DNA of 64,000 bases from Pseudomonas sp. UBA4194 (GTDB lineage: Bacteria > Pseudomonadota > Gammaproteobacteria > Pseudomonadales > Pseudomonadaceae), in contig NZ_DFUE01000075.1 of NCBI RefSeq assembly GCF_002379585.1, positions 77,701 to 141,700 on the forward strand. The letters run 5' to 3'. The number at the start of each line of letters is the position of its first letter. Position 1 is the first letter of the stretch. Positions 8,892-17,970 of the stretch are shown here, one piece after another. Under the pieces are notes generated by a model that saw only the letters and a program-made list of their open reading frames with translations, was not told the origin of the DNA and searched no databases. The translations under genes were made by a program, and so were the position numbers.

Positions 8892-10211
8892 TCAAGCGCC
8901 TGCCTGGCTGGCGAACATGCTCACGGCATCCACCGCCGAGGTGGTGCCCTGGTTGATCTTGACGATTACCCGCCCCGCTTCGTCGGCCAGTTCGACACTG
9001 TTGCGGGCTCGATCGCGGGTGTTGTTCATGCTCGACACGGCCTGGCGAGTTTCATCCTGAATGGTGTCGATCATTGCCGAGATCTCCGACGTGGACGCAC
9101 TGGTGCGGGCGGCCAGTTGGCGAACCTCGTCGGCCACCACGGCGAAGCCGCGACCCATGTCGCCGGCCCGAGCGGCTTCGATGGCGGCGTTGAGGGCCAG
9201 CAGATTGGTTTGCTCGGCAATGCTGCGGATGGTCTTGACGATTGCCGTGATCTGTTCGGACCGCTCGCCGAGCTTGGTCATCATCACTGACGACAGATCG
9301 ACGTCCGCAGCGATGCTGCGCATCTCATCGGCGGCCTGATGGATCACGGCCGTACCTTGCTCGGCGACTTGCCGGGTGCCTACCGAAATCTTCCACGCCT
9401 CGGCAGCACTTTGGCTGTTGCGCGCCTGGCTCTGGATACGCGCGGTGATGTCACTGGCGAACTTCACCACCTTGCACAGTTGCCCGGCAGCGTCGTAGAC
9501 CGGGTTATAGCTGGCCTCCAGCCACAGCTGCTGACCCTGCTTGCCCACTCGTTCGAACTGGCCACTGGAGAACTGCCCGGCATTGAGCCGCTGCCAGAGT
9601 TGCGCATATTCAGGGCTGCTGACCACATGGGCGGGGCAGAATTGACGGTGGTGCTTGCCCAGCACCTCGGCGTGGCTATAACCCATGAGCTGCAGGAAGT
9701 TGTCGTTGGCCTGAATGACCGTGCCATCGAGGTTGAACTCGATCACCGCCATGGCCCGATCGATGGCCTTGAGCATGGCCTGGGCCTGCTGCTCCTGCTG
9801 GATGCGCTGGGTGACATCGGTGGCGTACTTGATGATGCGGACGGTTTGACCCTGGGCATTGCGGATGGGGTTGTAACTGGCCTCCAGCCAGATGGCCTTG
9901 CCGGCGCTGTCGCGACGCTCGAACACACCAGACACGAACTCGCCGCCGCGTAGCCGACGCCACAGGTCCTGGTATTCGGGGGAACGGGCGTAGCGCTGTT
10001 CGCAGAACAGCCGATGGTGCTGGCCGATCACGTCTTCACGGCGGTAGTTCAGGGTGGTGAGGAAGTTGTCGTTGGCCTGCAACACATGGCCATCAAGGTC
10101 GAATTCGATGCTGGCCATGGACCGATCGATAGCGTGCAGCCGGCTTTCCAGCTGAGCCAGTTGCTGTTCGCGCAGCGCCTGGTCTTTCTTTGTACGGGAC
10201 GAGAACAACAT
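8892..10211 (-). CDS. bdlA: BdlA-like PAS-PAS chemotaxis transducer
   Basis: This 439-residue soluble protein has two PAS domains (about 20-130 and 140-255) and a single methyl-accepting signalling domain (about 265-435). The two PAS domains are near repeats of each other: both contain the pattern ANDNFL, then YR or YS, G.HHR.FC, YA, W.RL..G.F, IWLEASYNP. The signalling tip EQTNLLALNAAIEAARAGDMGRGFAVVADEVRQLA is intact. There is no membrane segment. Size and architecture match P. aeruginosa BdlA, the biofilm-dispersion protein, but pseudomonads carry several such proteins, so the symbol is by resemblance and not proven orthology. The protein ends soon after the signalling domain, also as in BdlA. 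It is a single gene, separated by about 120 bases from the SDR on the same strand. Confidence 0.8.
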   Translation of the reverse strand: MLFSSRTKKDQALREQQLAQLESRLHAIDRSMASIEFDLDGHVLQANDNFLTTLNYRREDVIGQHHRLFCEQRYARSPEYQDLWRRLRGGEFVSGVFERRDSAGKAIWLEASYNPIRNAQGQTVRIIKYATDVTQRIQQEQQAQAMLKAIDRAMAVIEFNLDGTVIQANDNFLQLMGYSHAEVLGKHHRQFCPAHVVSSPEYAQLWQRLNAGQFSSGQFERVGKQGQQLWLEASYNPVYDAAGQLCKVVKFASDITARIQSQARNSQSAAEAWKISVGTRQVAEQGTAVIHQAADEMRSIAADVDLSSVMMTKLGERSEQITAIVKTIRSIAEQTNLLALNAAIEAARAGDMGRGFAVVADEVRQLAARTSASTSEISAMIDTIQDETRQAVSSMNNTRDRARNSVELADEAGRVIVKINQGTTSAVDAVSMFASQAGA

Positions 10212-10425
10212 CTGACGACTCTCATGTGGCCAAGTGAAGGGAGCTCGGCCTTGAGCTGCAGATAGAGAAACATGGATCCAATATCAAAGTGCTTCCATGC
10301 GGGGAACATATACACATCGGAGGTTTTGTACAATATATTGCCCAGCCGTTCATGCCATTTAATCTGCCGCTCGGCTAGCGACAGACAAAGGCTTTCGCGG
10401 TTGGGCAACTGTACCGAGCTGTAGA

Positions 10426-12558
10426 TCAGTGACCTGCCAGGGTCACGTCAGCCGACAACTGTTCGTCTTCGGCATGGTCAGCGGCATGAAACCGGTAGTC
10501 GCCTGGTGCGACCACGAAACCGTCAGGCTGGTAGCTGGCCAGGATGCGCGGTTCGATGTCCACCTGCACCGAGGTTTTCTGCCCTGGGTTCAGGAACACT
10601 TTCCTGAAACCGGCCAGGCGCTTGGCGAATCCCTGCGGGCCCAAGCGCGTGACGTAGATCTGCACCGTGGTGGCGCCCGGGTATTTTCCGGTATTGCTGA
10701 TGGTCACCGTGGCCTGGTGCGCGTCGCCTGCCGTCACTTGCAGTTCGCTGAATTGGAATTGGCTGTACGAAAGCCCGAAGCCGAAAGGCAGCAGCGGTTT
10801 CAGTTGTTCGCGCGCGAACCAGCGGTAGCCTACGTCCGAACCTTCGATGTCATGATCCACGGCAATGATCGTCCCCTTGCGCGGCATGCCGGGGTTGGAT
10901 GTGGTGGTTTCCGGGTCCAGCTGCTCGGGCCGCGGCAGTTGCGCCTCGCTGGCCGGGAACGTCACGGGTAGACGTCCCGATGGATTGACCCTGCCGGACA
11001 GCACCCCGGCAATCGCCGGTCCGCCCCCAGAGCCTGGATACCAGGCAGCCAGTACCGCGTCGACTTGGTCGAGCCAGGGCATCAGTACCGGGCCACCGGT
11101 CTGCAATACCACGACTGTCTTGTGGCTGGCACCGGCCAGTCTGGAAATCAACTCATCCTGGTCCGCGCCAAGGCCCAGACCTGACGCATCCAATGCCTCG
11201 GAGCGCCACTCTTGGGCGAATACGATTACCGCGTCAGCGAGGCCGGCCTGGGCAACGGCCAGCTCCACGTCGGTTCCATCCAGAAAGTCGACCTGCTGCG
11301 CCCCGCATTCTTCGCGGATGGCTTGCAGGGGCGAAGAGGGTTGGTACACCTTCGCTACGGGCATGCCCATGATGTCGATGCCCGGCAGCGACAGGCTGCC
11401 GATCGGCGTGACCGAAGACGACCCACCGCCACACAGCACACCATGATCGACGTGGGCGCCCACCACCAGCAGGCGCTTGAGACGCTGCGCCAGGGGCAGC
11501 GCTTGCGCACCGTTCTTGAGCAGCACGATGCCTTCCTCGGCCTGGCGCTGGGCGATCAGCTTGTGGGCGCTGAAGTCGATCGGTTGGGGAGGGGTGGGCG
11601 GTGCGTCCAGGGCACCCACTTCGATCAGGCTGCGCAGAATGCGAGTGACCATATCGTCGATGCGCTCCTGCGGCACCTCACCGTTGTTCACGGCCTGACG
11701 CAGCGCATCACCGAAGTAATGCGCATCGTCCAGATTGGCCCCGGACTGCACGTCGAGCCCGGCCAAGGCTGCCTTTACCGTGGAGTGCGTCGCGCCCCAG
11801 TCGGACATGACCCAGCCCGGATATGCCCACTGCTGCTTGAGCACGGTGTTGAGCAGAAACGCCTGTTCGGAAGCGTATTCGCCGTTGATCAGGTTGTAGC
11901 CTGGCATCACGGCGCCGGGTTTGCCGATCTCGATGGCCAACTGAAAAGCCAGCAGGTCCGATTCCCTCAGGGCCGCCTCGCTCAGGTTCGAGCTGACCAT
12001 GACCCGGCCGGTTTCCTGGGAATTGGCGACGAAGTGCTTGACCGTGGACACCACCCGTTCCGATTGGATGCCTGCGACCGAATTGCCGGCAATGATCCCG
12101 GTGAGCAGAGGATCTTCGGAGACGTACTCGAAATTGCGCCCGCCACGCGGCTCGCGAATGAGGTTGGCGCCGCCTGCCAATTGCACGTTGAAGCCCTTGT
12201 GCCGTGCTTCGCGTCCGACCATGGCCCCCGATTCGTAAGCCAGGGCGGGATTGAAGCTGGCGCCCAGGGCGAGCGAGCTGGGCAGCGCGGTGCAATGATC
12301 GCCAGGGCGAACGTTGCCCAGGTTGCCGACACCCAGACTGGCGTCTGCCTGCTGCATGGCTGGAATGCCCAGTCGGTCGATACCGGGGTAGAAGCCGGCC
12401 GAGCCCAACGCACCTTCAGGTTTGGCTTGATCGCCCAGCGGGATCGCCATGGGGCCGGACAGCCAGGCGAACTTCTCGTCCTCGGTCATCCGGGCCACCA
12501 GTGCACGGGCGCGGTCGTCGGTTGAAGGGGCTGGGCGGGAGGAGTCTGCAGCGCTCAT
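10426..12558 (-). CDS. Glycoside hydrolase family 3 beta-glucosidase
   Basis: This is a 710-residue family GH3 enzyme without a signal peptide. The N-terminal barrel contains the nucleophile motif GWVMSDWGATHS (Asp near residue 260) and the substrate-binding KHFVANSQE. The C-terminal sandwich (EEGIVLLKNGAQALPL, ...GGPVLMPW) follows, and the last 120 residues form a fibronectin-III-like domain (GFGLSYSQFQFSEL ... YPGATTVQIYV). This three-domain build is typical of beta-glucosidases and xylosidases that act on plant-derived oligosaccharides or glycosides. It has no transporter partner beside it; the neighbours are a BdlA-like protein and an ABC transporter on the same strand. Start: ATG at 12558 giving MSAADSSRP. 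The exact sugar cannot be judged. Confidence 0.9.
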   Translation of the reverse strand: MSAADSSRPAPSTDDRARALVARMTEDEKFAWLSGPMAIPLGDQAKPEGALGSAGFYPGIDRLGIPAMQQADASLGVGNLGNVRPGDHCTALPSSLALGASFNPALAYESGAMVGREARHKGFNVQLAGGANLIREPRGGRNFEYVSEDPLLTGIIAGNSVAGIQSERVVSTVKHFVANSQETGRVMVSSNLSEAALRESDLLAFQLAIEIGKPGAVMPGYNLINGEYASEQAFLLNTVLKQQWAYPGWVMSDWGATHSTVKAALAGLDVQSGANLDDAHYFGDALRQAVNNGEVPQERIDDMVTRILRSLIEVGALDAPPTPPQPIDFSAHKLIAQRQAEEGIVLLKNGAQALPLAQRLKRLLVVGAHVDHGVLCGGGSSSVTPIGSLSLPGIDIMGMPVAKVYQPSSPLQAIREECGAQQVDFLDGTDVELAVAQAGLADAVIVFAQEWRSEALDASGLGLGADQDELISRLAGASHKTVVVLQTGGPVLMPWLDQVDAVLAAWYPGSGGGPAIAGVLSGRVNPSGRLPVTFPASEAQLPRPEQLDPETTTSNPGMPRKGTIIAVDHDIEGSDVGYRWFAREQLKPLLPFGFGLSYSQFQFSELQVTAGDAHQATVTISNTGKYPGATTVQIYVTRLGPQGFAKRLAGFRKVFLNPGQKTSVQVDIEPRILASYQPDGFVVAPGDYRFHAADHAEDEQLSADVTLAGH

Positions 12559-12695
12559 CGAGGGTCACCAAAACAGGAATGTAAACGTCCGATTCCTGTC
12601 TGGCGCGCGGGTTCCAAGGGATTGCTGCGACATATCGGCCATGGCCTGCACCCTGCCGGGGTGGCGTTAGGCAGGGCCGCTCGCCGAGGGATCGT

Positions 12696-13472
12696 TCAGA
12701 GCACCGACACCGGGTAGACGGCGGTGAACCTGCCATCGTCCACGCTCAAGGCGCGGCAATCCACGCCGTATACATGGGCAAGGTTTGCCGGAGTCAGGGT
12801 CTCTGGGGTGCTGCCGCTGCAGAACACCTTGCCGCGATGCAGCATCAAGGTGTCGTCGGCGTAGCGGCTGGCCAGGTTCATGTCGTGAAAGATCGCCAGG
12901 GTGACGATGTTGTGCTCGCGGGTGTACGCGCTCACCGCGTCGAGAATCTGCAGCTGGTTGGCCAGATCCAGGGCTGAAGTGGGCTCGTCGAGCAACAACA
13001 GGCGGGGGCTGCGAATCAACGCCAGCGCCAGCGAGATCATCTGCCGCTCACCGCCGGACAGCTCGCCTGGCTGGCTTTCGGCGAAGCGTTGCAGGCCCAG
13101 CAGTTCGAGCATGTCGCTGGCATTGCGCTGGGCCTGTTGGCCCGTTGCCCAGCGTCGGCTGGCGCCTTGCTGGGCCAACAGCAGAAGCTCGTAGGTGGAC
13201 AACCGCACATCCAGGTGGGCCATGTCCTGAGCGACATAGCCGATCAATTGGGCGCGGGTGGTGGGGGAGGCGGTGAGCAGGTCCGTGCCGTCGATGCTGG
13301 CTGCGCCCCGGGCCGCCACCAGCCCGCACAGGCCTTTCATGAACGTCGACTTGCCCGCACCGTTGGCGCCGAGGATGGCCAGGGTACGACCCGGGGCAGC
13401 GTTGACCGCGAGGTTGTCGAGAATGGTCCTGCCGCGCAGGGTGACTTGGTAATCCGTGGTGCTGAAGCTCAT
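12696..13472 (-). CDS. Iron/siderophore-type ABC transporter, ATP-binding protein
   Basis: This 258-residue ATPase is of the FecE/FhuC/HmuV group. Walker A GANGAGKST, Q-loop VAQDMAHLDV, signature LSGGERQMISLALAL, Walker B LLLLDEPTSALD and the switch His in IFHDMNLA are all intact. It powers import of an iron chelate, haem or a related compound through the permease encoded just upstream; its first four bases overlap the permease stop (13469-13472), which indicates translational coupling. It is the last gene of a three-gene operon read leftward: binding protein, permease, ATPase. Confidence 0.92.
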   Translation of the reverse strand: MSFSTTDYQVTLRGRTILDNLAVNAAPGRTLAILGANGAGKSTFMKGLCGLVAARGAASIDGTDLLTASPTTRAQLIGYVAQDMAHLDVRLSTYELLLLAQQGASRRWATGQQAQRNASDMLELLGLQRFAESQPGELSGGERQMISLALALIRSPRLLLLDEPTSALDLANQLQILDAVSAYTREHNIVTLAIFHDMNLASRYADDTLMLHRGKVFCSGSTPETLTPANLAHVYGVDCRALSVDDGRFTAVYPVSVL

Positions 13473-14560
13473 CGCGCGGTCAGTCTCCGGTCTCGCAGAA
13501 CAAGGATGATGAAGAACGGCAAGCCGATCAGCGAGGTGACCATGCCGATGGGCAGCACCGCACCTGGGACGATGATCTTGCTGGCCAGTGAGGCGAGGGT
13601 CACGAAGATGATGCCGCAGGCGATGGTGACGCCGATGGTGAAACGCTGGTCTTCACCCACCAGCAATCGGGCCACATGGGGGGCGACCAGACCGACGAAG
13701 CCGATGATGCCCACCACCGACGTCACTGCACCGGCCAGCAGGGCGGCCAGCACCAGCATCAGGGTGCGCAGCCGCCGCACCGGGATGCCGAACACCACTG
13801 CCTGCTCGCCGAAGCTGCGCAGGGCGGTCAGGGCCCAGGCCTGGACCAGCACTACCGGAATCGCAACCACAGCGATGACGCCGCACAGCGCGACCTTGTT
13901 CCAGGTCGCGTGCAGCAGCGAGCCCATCAACCAGAACACGATGCTCTGCAGTTGGTCGACATTCGCCACGTACTGCACCAGCCCCAGCAACGAGCTGAAC
14001 ACGAAGTGCACGGCAATGCCGAGCAGCGTGATCGCTTGCAGGCCGATGTGGCCGCGGGTCAGCAGCAGGATCATGCCGACGGTGAGCAGCGAAAACAGAA
14101 AGGCATTGGCGGTGACCAGCAGGTCTGCACCCAGACCCGGCAGCGCCTGGCCCAGAGACACGTTGAAGGCCAGCGCCAGGGAGGCGCCGAAGCCCGCTGC
14201 CGAGGAAATGCCGAGGGTGAAGGGCTCCGCCAGGGGGTTGTCGAGCACGGTTTGCATCACCAGCCCGGCCAGCGCCAGGCAGGTGCCGGCCAGCACGGCC
14301 ATGAGCGTCATGGGCATGCGCAGCTCCCAGAGAATGACGCGGGTACTGGCATCGACACTGTCAGGTTGCAACAGACCGCGCAGGGCTTCGCCGAAGGTGA
14401 GGGTGCCGGAGCCGACGATCAGGTCGGCGACGAAGGCCATGCAGGCAATCAGCAACAGACTGGCCAGCAACAGGCTGCGTCGCCAAACGGCGCGGCTGTA
14501 GTTGGCCTGGTAGCCGGGCACCTCGGTGCCCGCGGTGGATGTGCAGGTAGGGGTGCTCAC
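13469..14560 (-). CDS. Iron/siderophore-type ABC transporter, FecCD-family permease
   Basis: This inner-membrane permease of 363 residues has about nine or ten hydrophobic segments and FecCD-family motifs: LRMPMTLMAVLAGTCLALAGLVMQ near the first third, NPLAEPFTLGISSAAGFGASLA, and VVGIIGFVGLVAPHVARLLVG near the end, which holds the ATPase-coupling loop. It works as a homodimer with the ATPase of the next gene and receives substrate from the binding protein encoded upstream, separated by only three bases. A single permease gene is normal for this transporter class. The substrate is unknown. Confidence 0.92.
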   Translation of the reverse strand: MSTPTCTSTAGTEVPGYQANYSRAVWRRSLLLASLLLIACMAFVADLIVGSGTLTFGEALRGLLQPDSVDASTRVILWELRMPMTLMAVLAGTCLALAGLVMQTVLDNPLAEPFTLGISSAAGFGASLALAFNVSLGQALPGLGADLLVTANAFLFSLLTVGMILLLTRGHIGLQAITLLGIAVHFVFSSLLGLVQYVANVDQLQSIVFWLMGSLLHATWNKVALCGVIAVVAIPVVLVQAWALTALRSFGEQAVVFGIPVRRLRTLMLVLAALLAGAVTSVVGIIGFVGLVAPHVARLLVGEDQRFTIGVTIACGIIFVTLASLASKIIVPGAVLPIGMVTSLIGLPFFIILVLRDRRLTAR

Positions 14561-14563
14561 AGG

Positions 14564-15709
14564 TTACTTACCACTGGCCTGGGCCGGCGCGAACAGGATG
14601 GCCGGAACGGGTTTGATGCCGGTCAGCGCAAACAGGCCGTTGAGGGTGTCAGCGGGCTTGAGTTGCGCAGCGCTGTCCGGATAGAACGCCTGGTTGAGGT
14701 TTTCCACGGCCACAATGTTCCAGCTGCTGGCGTAGAACTGGTGATAGATGCCGTACACCCGGTTCTGTTGGCTGGCCTTGAGCTGGGCAAAGCCTGGTCG
14801 CTTCTGCAGCAGCGCCAGCGAACGCTGGATGGCGGCGGCATCGACGCCTTCACCGAAGCCGAAGGGCGGGGCCACCGAAGTGTTGCCGGAGAAGCGCGAG
14901 CCGGTCATCACATAGACGTCCGGCTGCTTGCCCAGCACGGTTTCCAGGGTCACGTCGCCGGTGGCGCCGGGTACCAGGCTGGAGCCCAGGTTGGTACCGC
15001 CGGCGGCCTGAACCAGCTTGCCCCAGTAGACGTCGCCGTGGGTGAAGCAACAGGCGCTGGCGCCGCCCTGGCCGGCCTTGGCTTCGACGAAGACCAGCGG
15101 CTTTTGCGCGTGCTGGGCAGTGATTTTCTCGATCGCGCTCAGATGCTGCTGGTAGAAGTCGACGTAGGCCTTGGCCTCTTCTTCGCGGTTCAGCACCTGG
15201 CCAAGCAACTGCACGGTCTTCACGCTGTTGACCACAGGGTCCAGGTCGCTGTCGACGAACACCACGGGGATCTTCAGGTCCGCCAGCTTCTTGGCCACGC
15301 CGGCGTTTTCCAGGGAAGTCTTGGCACGGGTCTGGAACACCAGCAGGTCCGGACGGGAAGCCACCACGGCCTCCAGGTTCAGGTCGCCGTTGTCACCGAA
15401 CTGCATGTCGGTGGCGCGGTTCGCGGTCTGCGGCCATTGTTTTTCGAAGACCTGCCAGGTGTTGGGGTCCGAACGCTTGACCACGTTGTTCCACGCCACG
15501 ATGCGCTCGAAGGGGTCTTTGCGGTCCAGCAGCGCCAGGGTGAACAGGTCTCGGCCATCCTGCAGCACGATGTGCTTGGGCTCGCTCGGAATCTCGACCT
15601 GACGGTTGGCCAGGTCGGTCACGGTAACGGGATAGGTGGTGGCTTGCGCGAAGGTGTGGCTTCCCAGCAGGAGGCCCACGCCCAGGAGAGTCTGTTTGAA
15701 CAGGTGCAT
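14564..15709 (-). CDS. ABC transporter periplasmic iron-compound-binding protein
   Basis: This 381-residue binding protein has a Sec signal peptide (MHLFKQTLLGVGLLLGSHTFA, cleavage near AQA). The mature part has TroA/FecB-type features: VTVTDLANRQVEIPSEPKHIVLQDG at the start, LNLEAVVASRPDLLVFQ, and PVVFVDSDLDPVVNSVKTVQLLGQVL. It delivers a chelated metal or haem to the permease encoded three bases downstream. An odd Cys-Cys-x-x-His cluster (SACCFTHGD) lies in the middle. The reading frame is open far upstream, but that part only translates a palindromic repeat, and the ATG at 15709 begins the signal peptide. The promoter lies in 15710-16100, shared with a divergent exporter. No clear Fur box was found there. 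Confidence 0.88.
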   Translation of the reverse strand: MHLFKQTLLGVGLLLGSHTFAQATTYPVTVTDLANRQVEIPSEPKHIVLQDGRDLFTLALLDRKDPFERIVAWNNVVKRSDPNTWQVFEKQWPQTANRATDMQFGDNGDLNLEAVVASRPDLLVFQTRAKTSLENAGVAKKLADLKIPVVFVDSDLDPVVNSVKTVQLLGQVLNREEEAKAYVDFYQQHLSAIEKITAQHAQKPLVFVEAKAGQGGASACCFTHGDVYWGKLVQAAGGTNLGSSLVPGATGDVTLETVLGKQPDVYVMTGSRFSGNTSVAPPFGFGEGVDAAAIQRSLALLQKRPGFAQLKASQQNRVYGIYHQFYASSWNIVAVENLNQAFYPDSAAQLKPADTLNGLFALTGIKPVPAILFAPAQASGK

Positions 15710-15876
15710 TGGTAATCCATTTCGTCGAGGGGTGGTTTGATGTGCAACACGACCTCGGGCCGCAGAAGACCGCGACAGGTTATAGGAAACATTCGCATCC
15801 GTCAGGTTTGATGTGGGGTGAGGGCTCTGGCTGGGGGCTTGGAGAGGGAGTGGGGCGGGGGTTTGGTGGTGGATGG

Positions 15877-15986
15877 TCCCCTCACCCCAGCCCTCTCCCT
15901 TGGGGAGAGGGAGCCGTACGCGGTATGCCTTTAGCTCCCTCTCCCTCAGGGCGATACGGCGGCCCGGGAGGGCTGGGGTGAGGGGA
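15877..15986. repeat. Nested inverted repeat element in a divergent promoter region
   Basis: A perfect 19-base inverted repeat (TCCCCTCACCCCAGCCCTC at 15877-15895 against its complement at 15968-15986) encloses a second inverted repeat (GAGAGGGAGC against GCTCCCTCTC). The whole could fold into a hairpin of about 110 bases. Sequences of this 'CCCTCACCCCAGCCCTCTCCC' type occur as dispersed extragenic elements in Pseudomonas and Xanthomonas genomes, from general knowledge. It sits between the divergently read binding-protein and exporter genes. Confidence 0.75.
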
Positions 15987-16100
15987 CGATCCCCCCCAAA
16001 TCCCCCCACCCACAATCAAGATCGAACAGCTCACCCAGCCCGCACTCAAACCCCTGTTAACATGGTCAGCTTTTCCACCCCCCCGCTTCCGGAGACCCTT

Positions 16101-17954
16101 ATGCTCCGTTCTTTCGAACGCCGCCTCGACCCTTTTCCGCCCGACGAGGCGCCACCGCCGCCGCAGGGCCTGGCACGCTTCCTGTGGGCCTGCACCCGCG
16201 GGGCGCGGGGGCACATCCTGGCCCTGGCGGTGCTCAGCGCCGCGGTGTCCATCTACGAAGCCTGGTTGTTCTCCTTCCTCGGCCAGGTGGTCGACCTGCT
16301 CGCGACCTGGCAGAAAGACGGATCGATAGGCCGCCCCGAGAGCAGTGTGCTGTGGGGCATCGCCGCGGTGCTGCTGATCAGCATCGTGCTGGTGGCGTTG
16401 CGCACGATGGTGCAGCACCAGGTATTGGCCATCAATCTACCGCTGCGACTGCGCTGGGATTTTCACCGGCTGATGTTGCGCCAGAGCCTTTCGTTCTTTT
16501 CCGACGAGTTCTCCGGGCGCGTGACCACCAAGGTCATGCAGACCGCCTTGTCGGTGCGCGAGGTGCTGTTCACCCTCATCGAGATCGCGCCGGGTATCGG
16601 CGTGTATTTCATCGCGATCATCGCCTTGGCCGGCGGGTTCGATCTGCGCCTGATGCTGCCCTTCGTGGGCTGGGTGGTGCTGTTCGGCCTGGCCATGTGG
16701 TATTTCGTGCCGCGCCTGGGCAAAGTAGGCCAGGAACAGGCCCACGCCCGGTCATCCATGACCGGCAGGATCTCCGACGCCTACACCAACATCACCACGG
16801 TGAAGCTGTTCTCGCACACCAACCGCGAAGCGCACTTCGCCCGTGCGGCCATGGAAGACTTCAAGGACACCGGCTTCCGTCAGATGCGCCTGGTGAGTCA
16901 GTTCGAGATCGTCAATCAGGCGCTGGTAGTGGGGCTGATTCTGGCGGCGGGCGGCTATGCCCTGTGGCTGTGGCACGCCGGTGAAGTGGGGACCGGCGCG
17001 GTGGCGGCAATTACCGCCATGGCGTTGCGGATCAACGGCATGTCCCACTGGATCATGTGGCAGATGACTTCGCTGTTCGAGAATATCGGCAATGTCCAGG
17101 ACGGTATCTCGACCCTGACCCGTGGCCCCAAGGTAAAGGATGACCCCGACGCCGCAGTGCTGCAGACCACCGGGGGCGCCATCGCCTTCAACAACGTCAG
17201 CTTCAACTACAACGGCGAACGCCAGGTGCTCGATGGCCTGAACCTGAACATCCGTCCGGGCGAGAAAATCGGCCTGGTGGGCCGTTCCGGGGCCGGCAAG
17301 TCGACCCTGATCAACCTGCTGTTGCGCTTCTACGATGTGGACAGCGGTGCGATCACCGTCGACGGGCAAAACATTGCTCACGTCACCCAGGACAGCTTGC
17401 GCAGCGCCATGGGCATGGTGACCCAGGATACCTCGCTGCTGCACCGCTCCATCCGTGACAACATTGCCTACGCACGGCCCGACACTACCGATGAGGACGT
17501 GCGCGAGGCAGCGATCAAGGCCCAGGCCGATGCTTTCATCCAGCAGTTGAGCGACAAGCAGGGGCGCAGCGGGTATGACACGCTGGTGGGTGAGCGGGGC
17601 ATCAAGCTATCCGGCGGTCAGCGTCAACGCATCGCGATTGCGCGGGTGATGCTCAAGAATGCGCCGATCCTGCTTCTGGACGAAGCGACCAGCGCGCTGG
17701 ATTCGGAAGTGGAAGTGGCCATTCAGGAAAGCCTCGACGAGATGATGCAGGGCAAGACCGTTATCGCCATCGCCCACCGGCTTTCCACCATTGCCGCCAT
17801 GGACCGGCTGATCGTCATGGACCAAGGCCGCATCATAGAGGAGGGCACCCACGGCGAGCTGCTGGCCCGCAATGGCGTATACGCGCGGCTTTGGCAGCAC
17901 CAGAGTGGGGGGTTTCTCGGCGAAGACCAAGGCATAGCGGAAGCCCTCGAATAA
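16101..17954 (+). CDS. ABC exporter, fused membrane and ATPase domains
   Basis: This 617-residue half-transporter has a six-helix exporter domain (about 30-340) followed by an ATPase domain (about 370-600). Motifs: Walker A GRSGAGKST, Q-loop GMVTQDTSLLHRS, signature LSGGQRQRIAIARVML, Walker B ILLLDEATSALD and the switch His in AIAHRLST. It works as a homodimer in the inner membrane; the family exports lipids, peptides or drugs, and the substrate is not evident. Frames upstream are open, but GGAG at 16091 sits seven bases before the ATG at 16101, so MLRSFERRLDPF is the likely N-terminus. It is divergent from the iron-type importer, which might suggest a role in siderophore handling, but this is only positional. 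Confidence 0.9.
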   Translation: MLRSFERRLDPFPPDEAPPPPQGLARFLWACTRGARGHILALAVLSAAVSIYEAWLFSFLGQVVDLLATWQKDGSIGRPESSVLWGIAAVLLISIVLVALRTMVQHQVLAINLPLRLRWDFHRLMLRQSLSFFSDEFSGRVTTKVMQTALSVREVLFTLIEIAPGIGVYFIAIIALAGGFDLRLMLPFVGWVVLFGLAMWYFVPRLGKVGQEQAHARSSMTGRISDAYTNITTVKLFSHTNREAHFARAAMEDFKDTGFRQMRLVSQFEIVNQALVVGLILAAGGYALWLWHAGEVGTGAVAAITAMALRINGMSHWIMWQMTSLFENIGNVQDGISTLTRGPKVKDDPDAAVLQTTGGAIAFNNVSFNYNGERQVLDGLNLNIRPGEKIGLVGRSGAGKSTLINLLLRFYDVDSGAITVDGQNIAHVTQDSLRSAMGMVTQDTSLLHRSIRDNIAYARPDTTDEDVREAAIKAQADAFIQQLSDKQGRSGYDTLVGERGIKLSGGQRQRIAIARVMLKNAPILLLDEATSALDSEVEVAIQESLDEMMQGKTVIAIAHRLSTIAAMDRLIVMDQGRIIEEGTHGELLARNGVYARLWQHQSGGFLGEDQGIAEALE

Positions 17955-17970
17955 TCCCCCTTGCCCCCAC

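Noticed and set aside
13676..15715. 679-codon plus-strand frame opposite the ABC importer operon
   Set aside because: Gln/His/Gly-rich shadow of two well-identified genes on the other strand.
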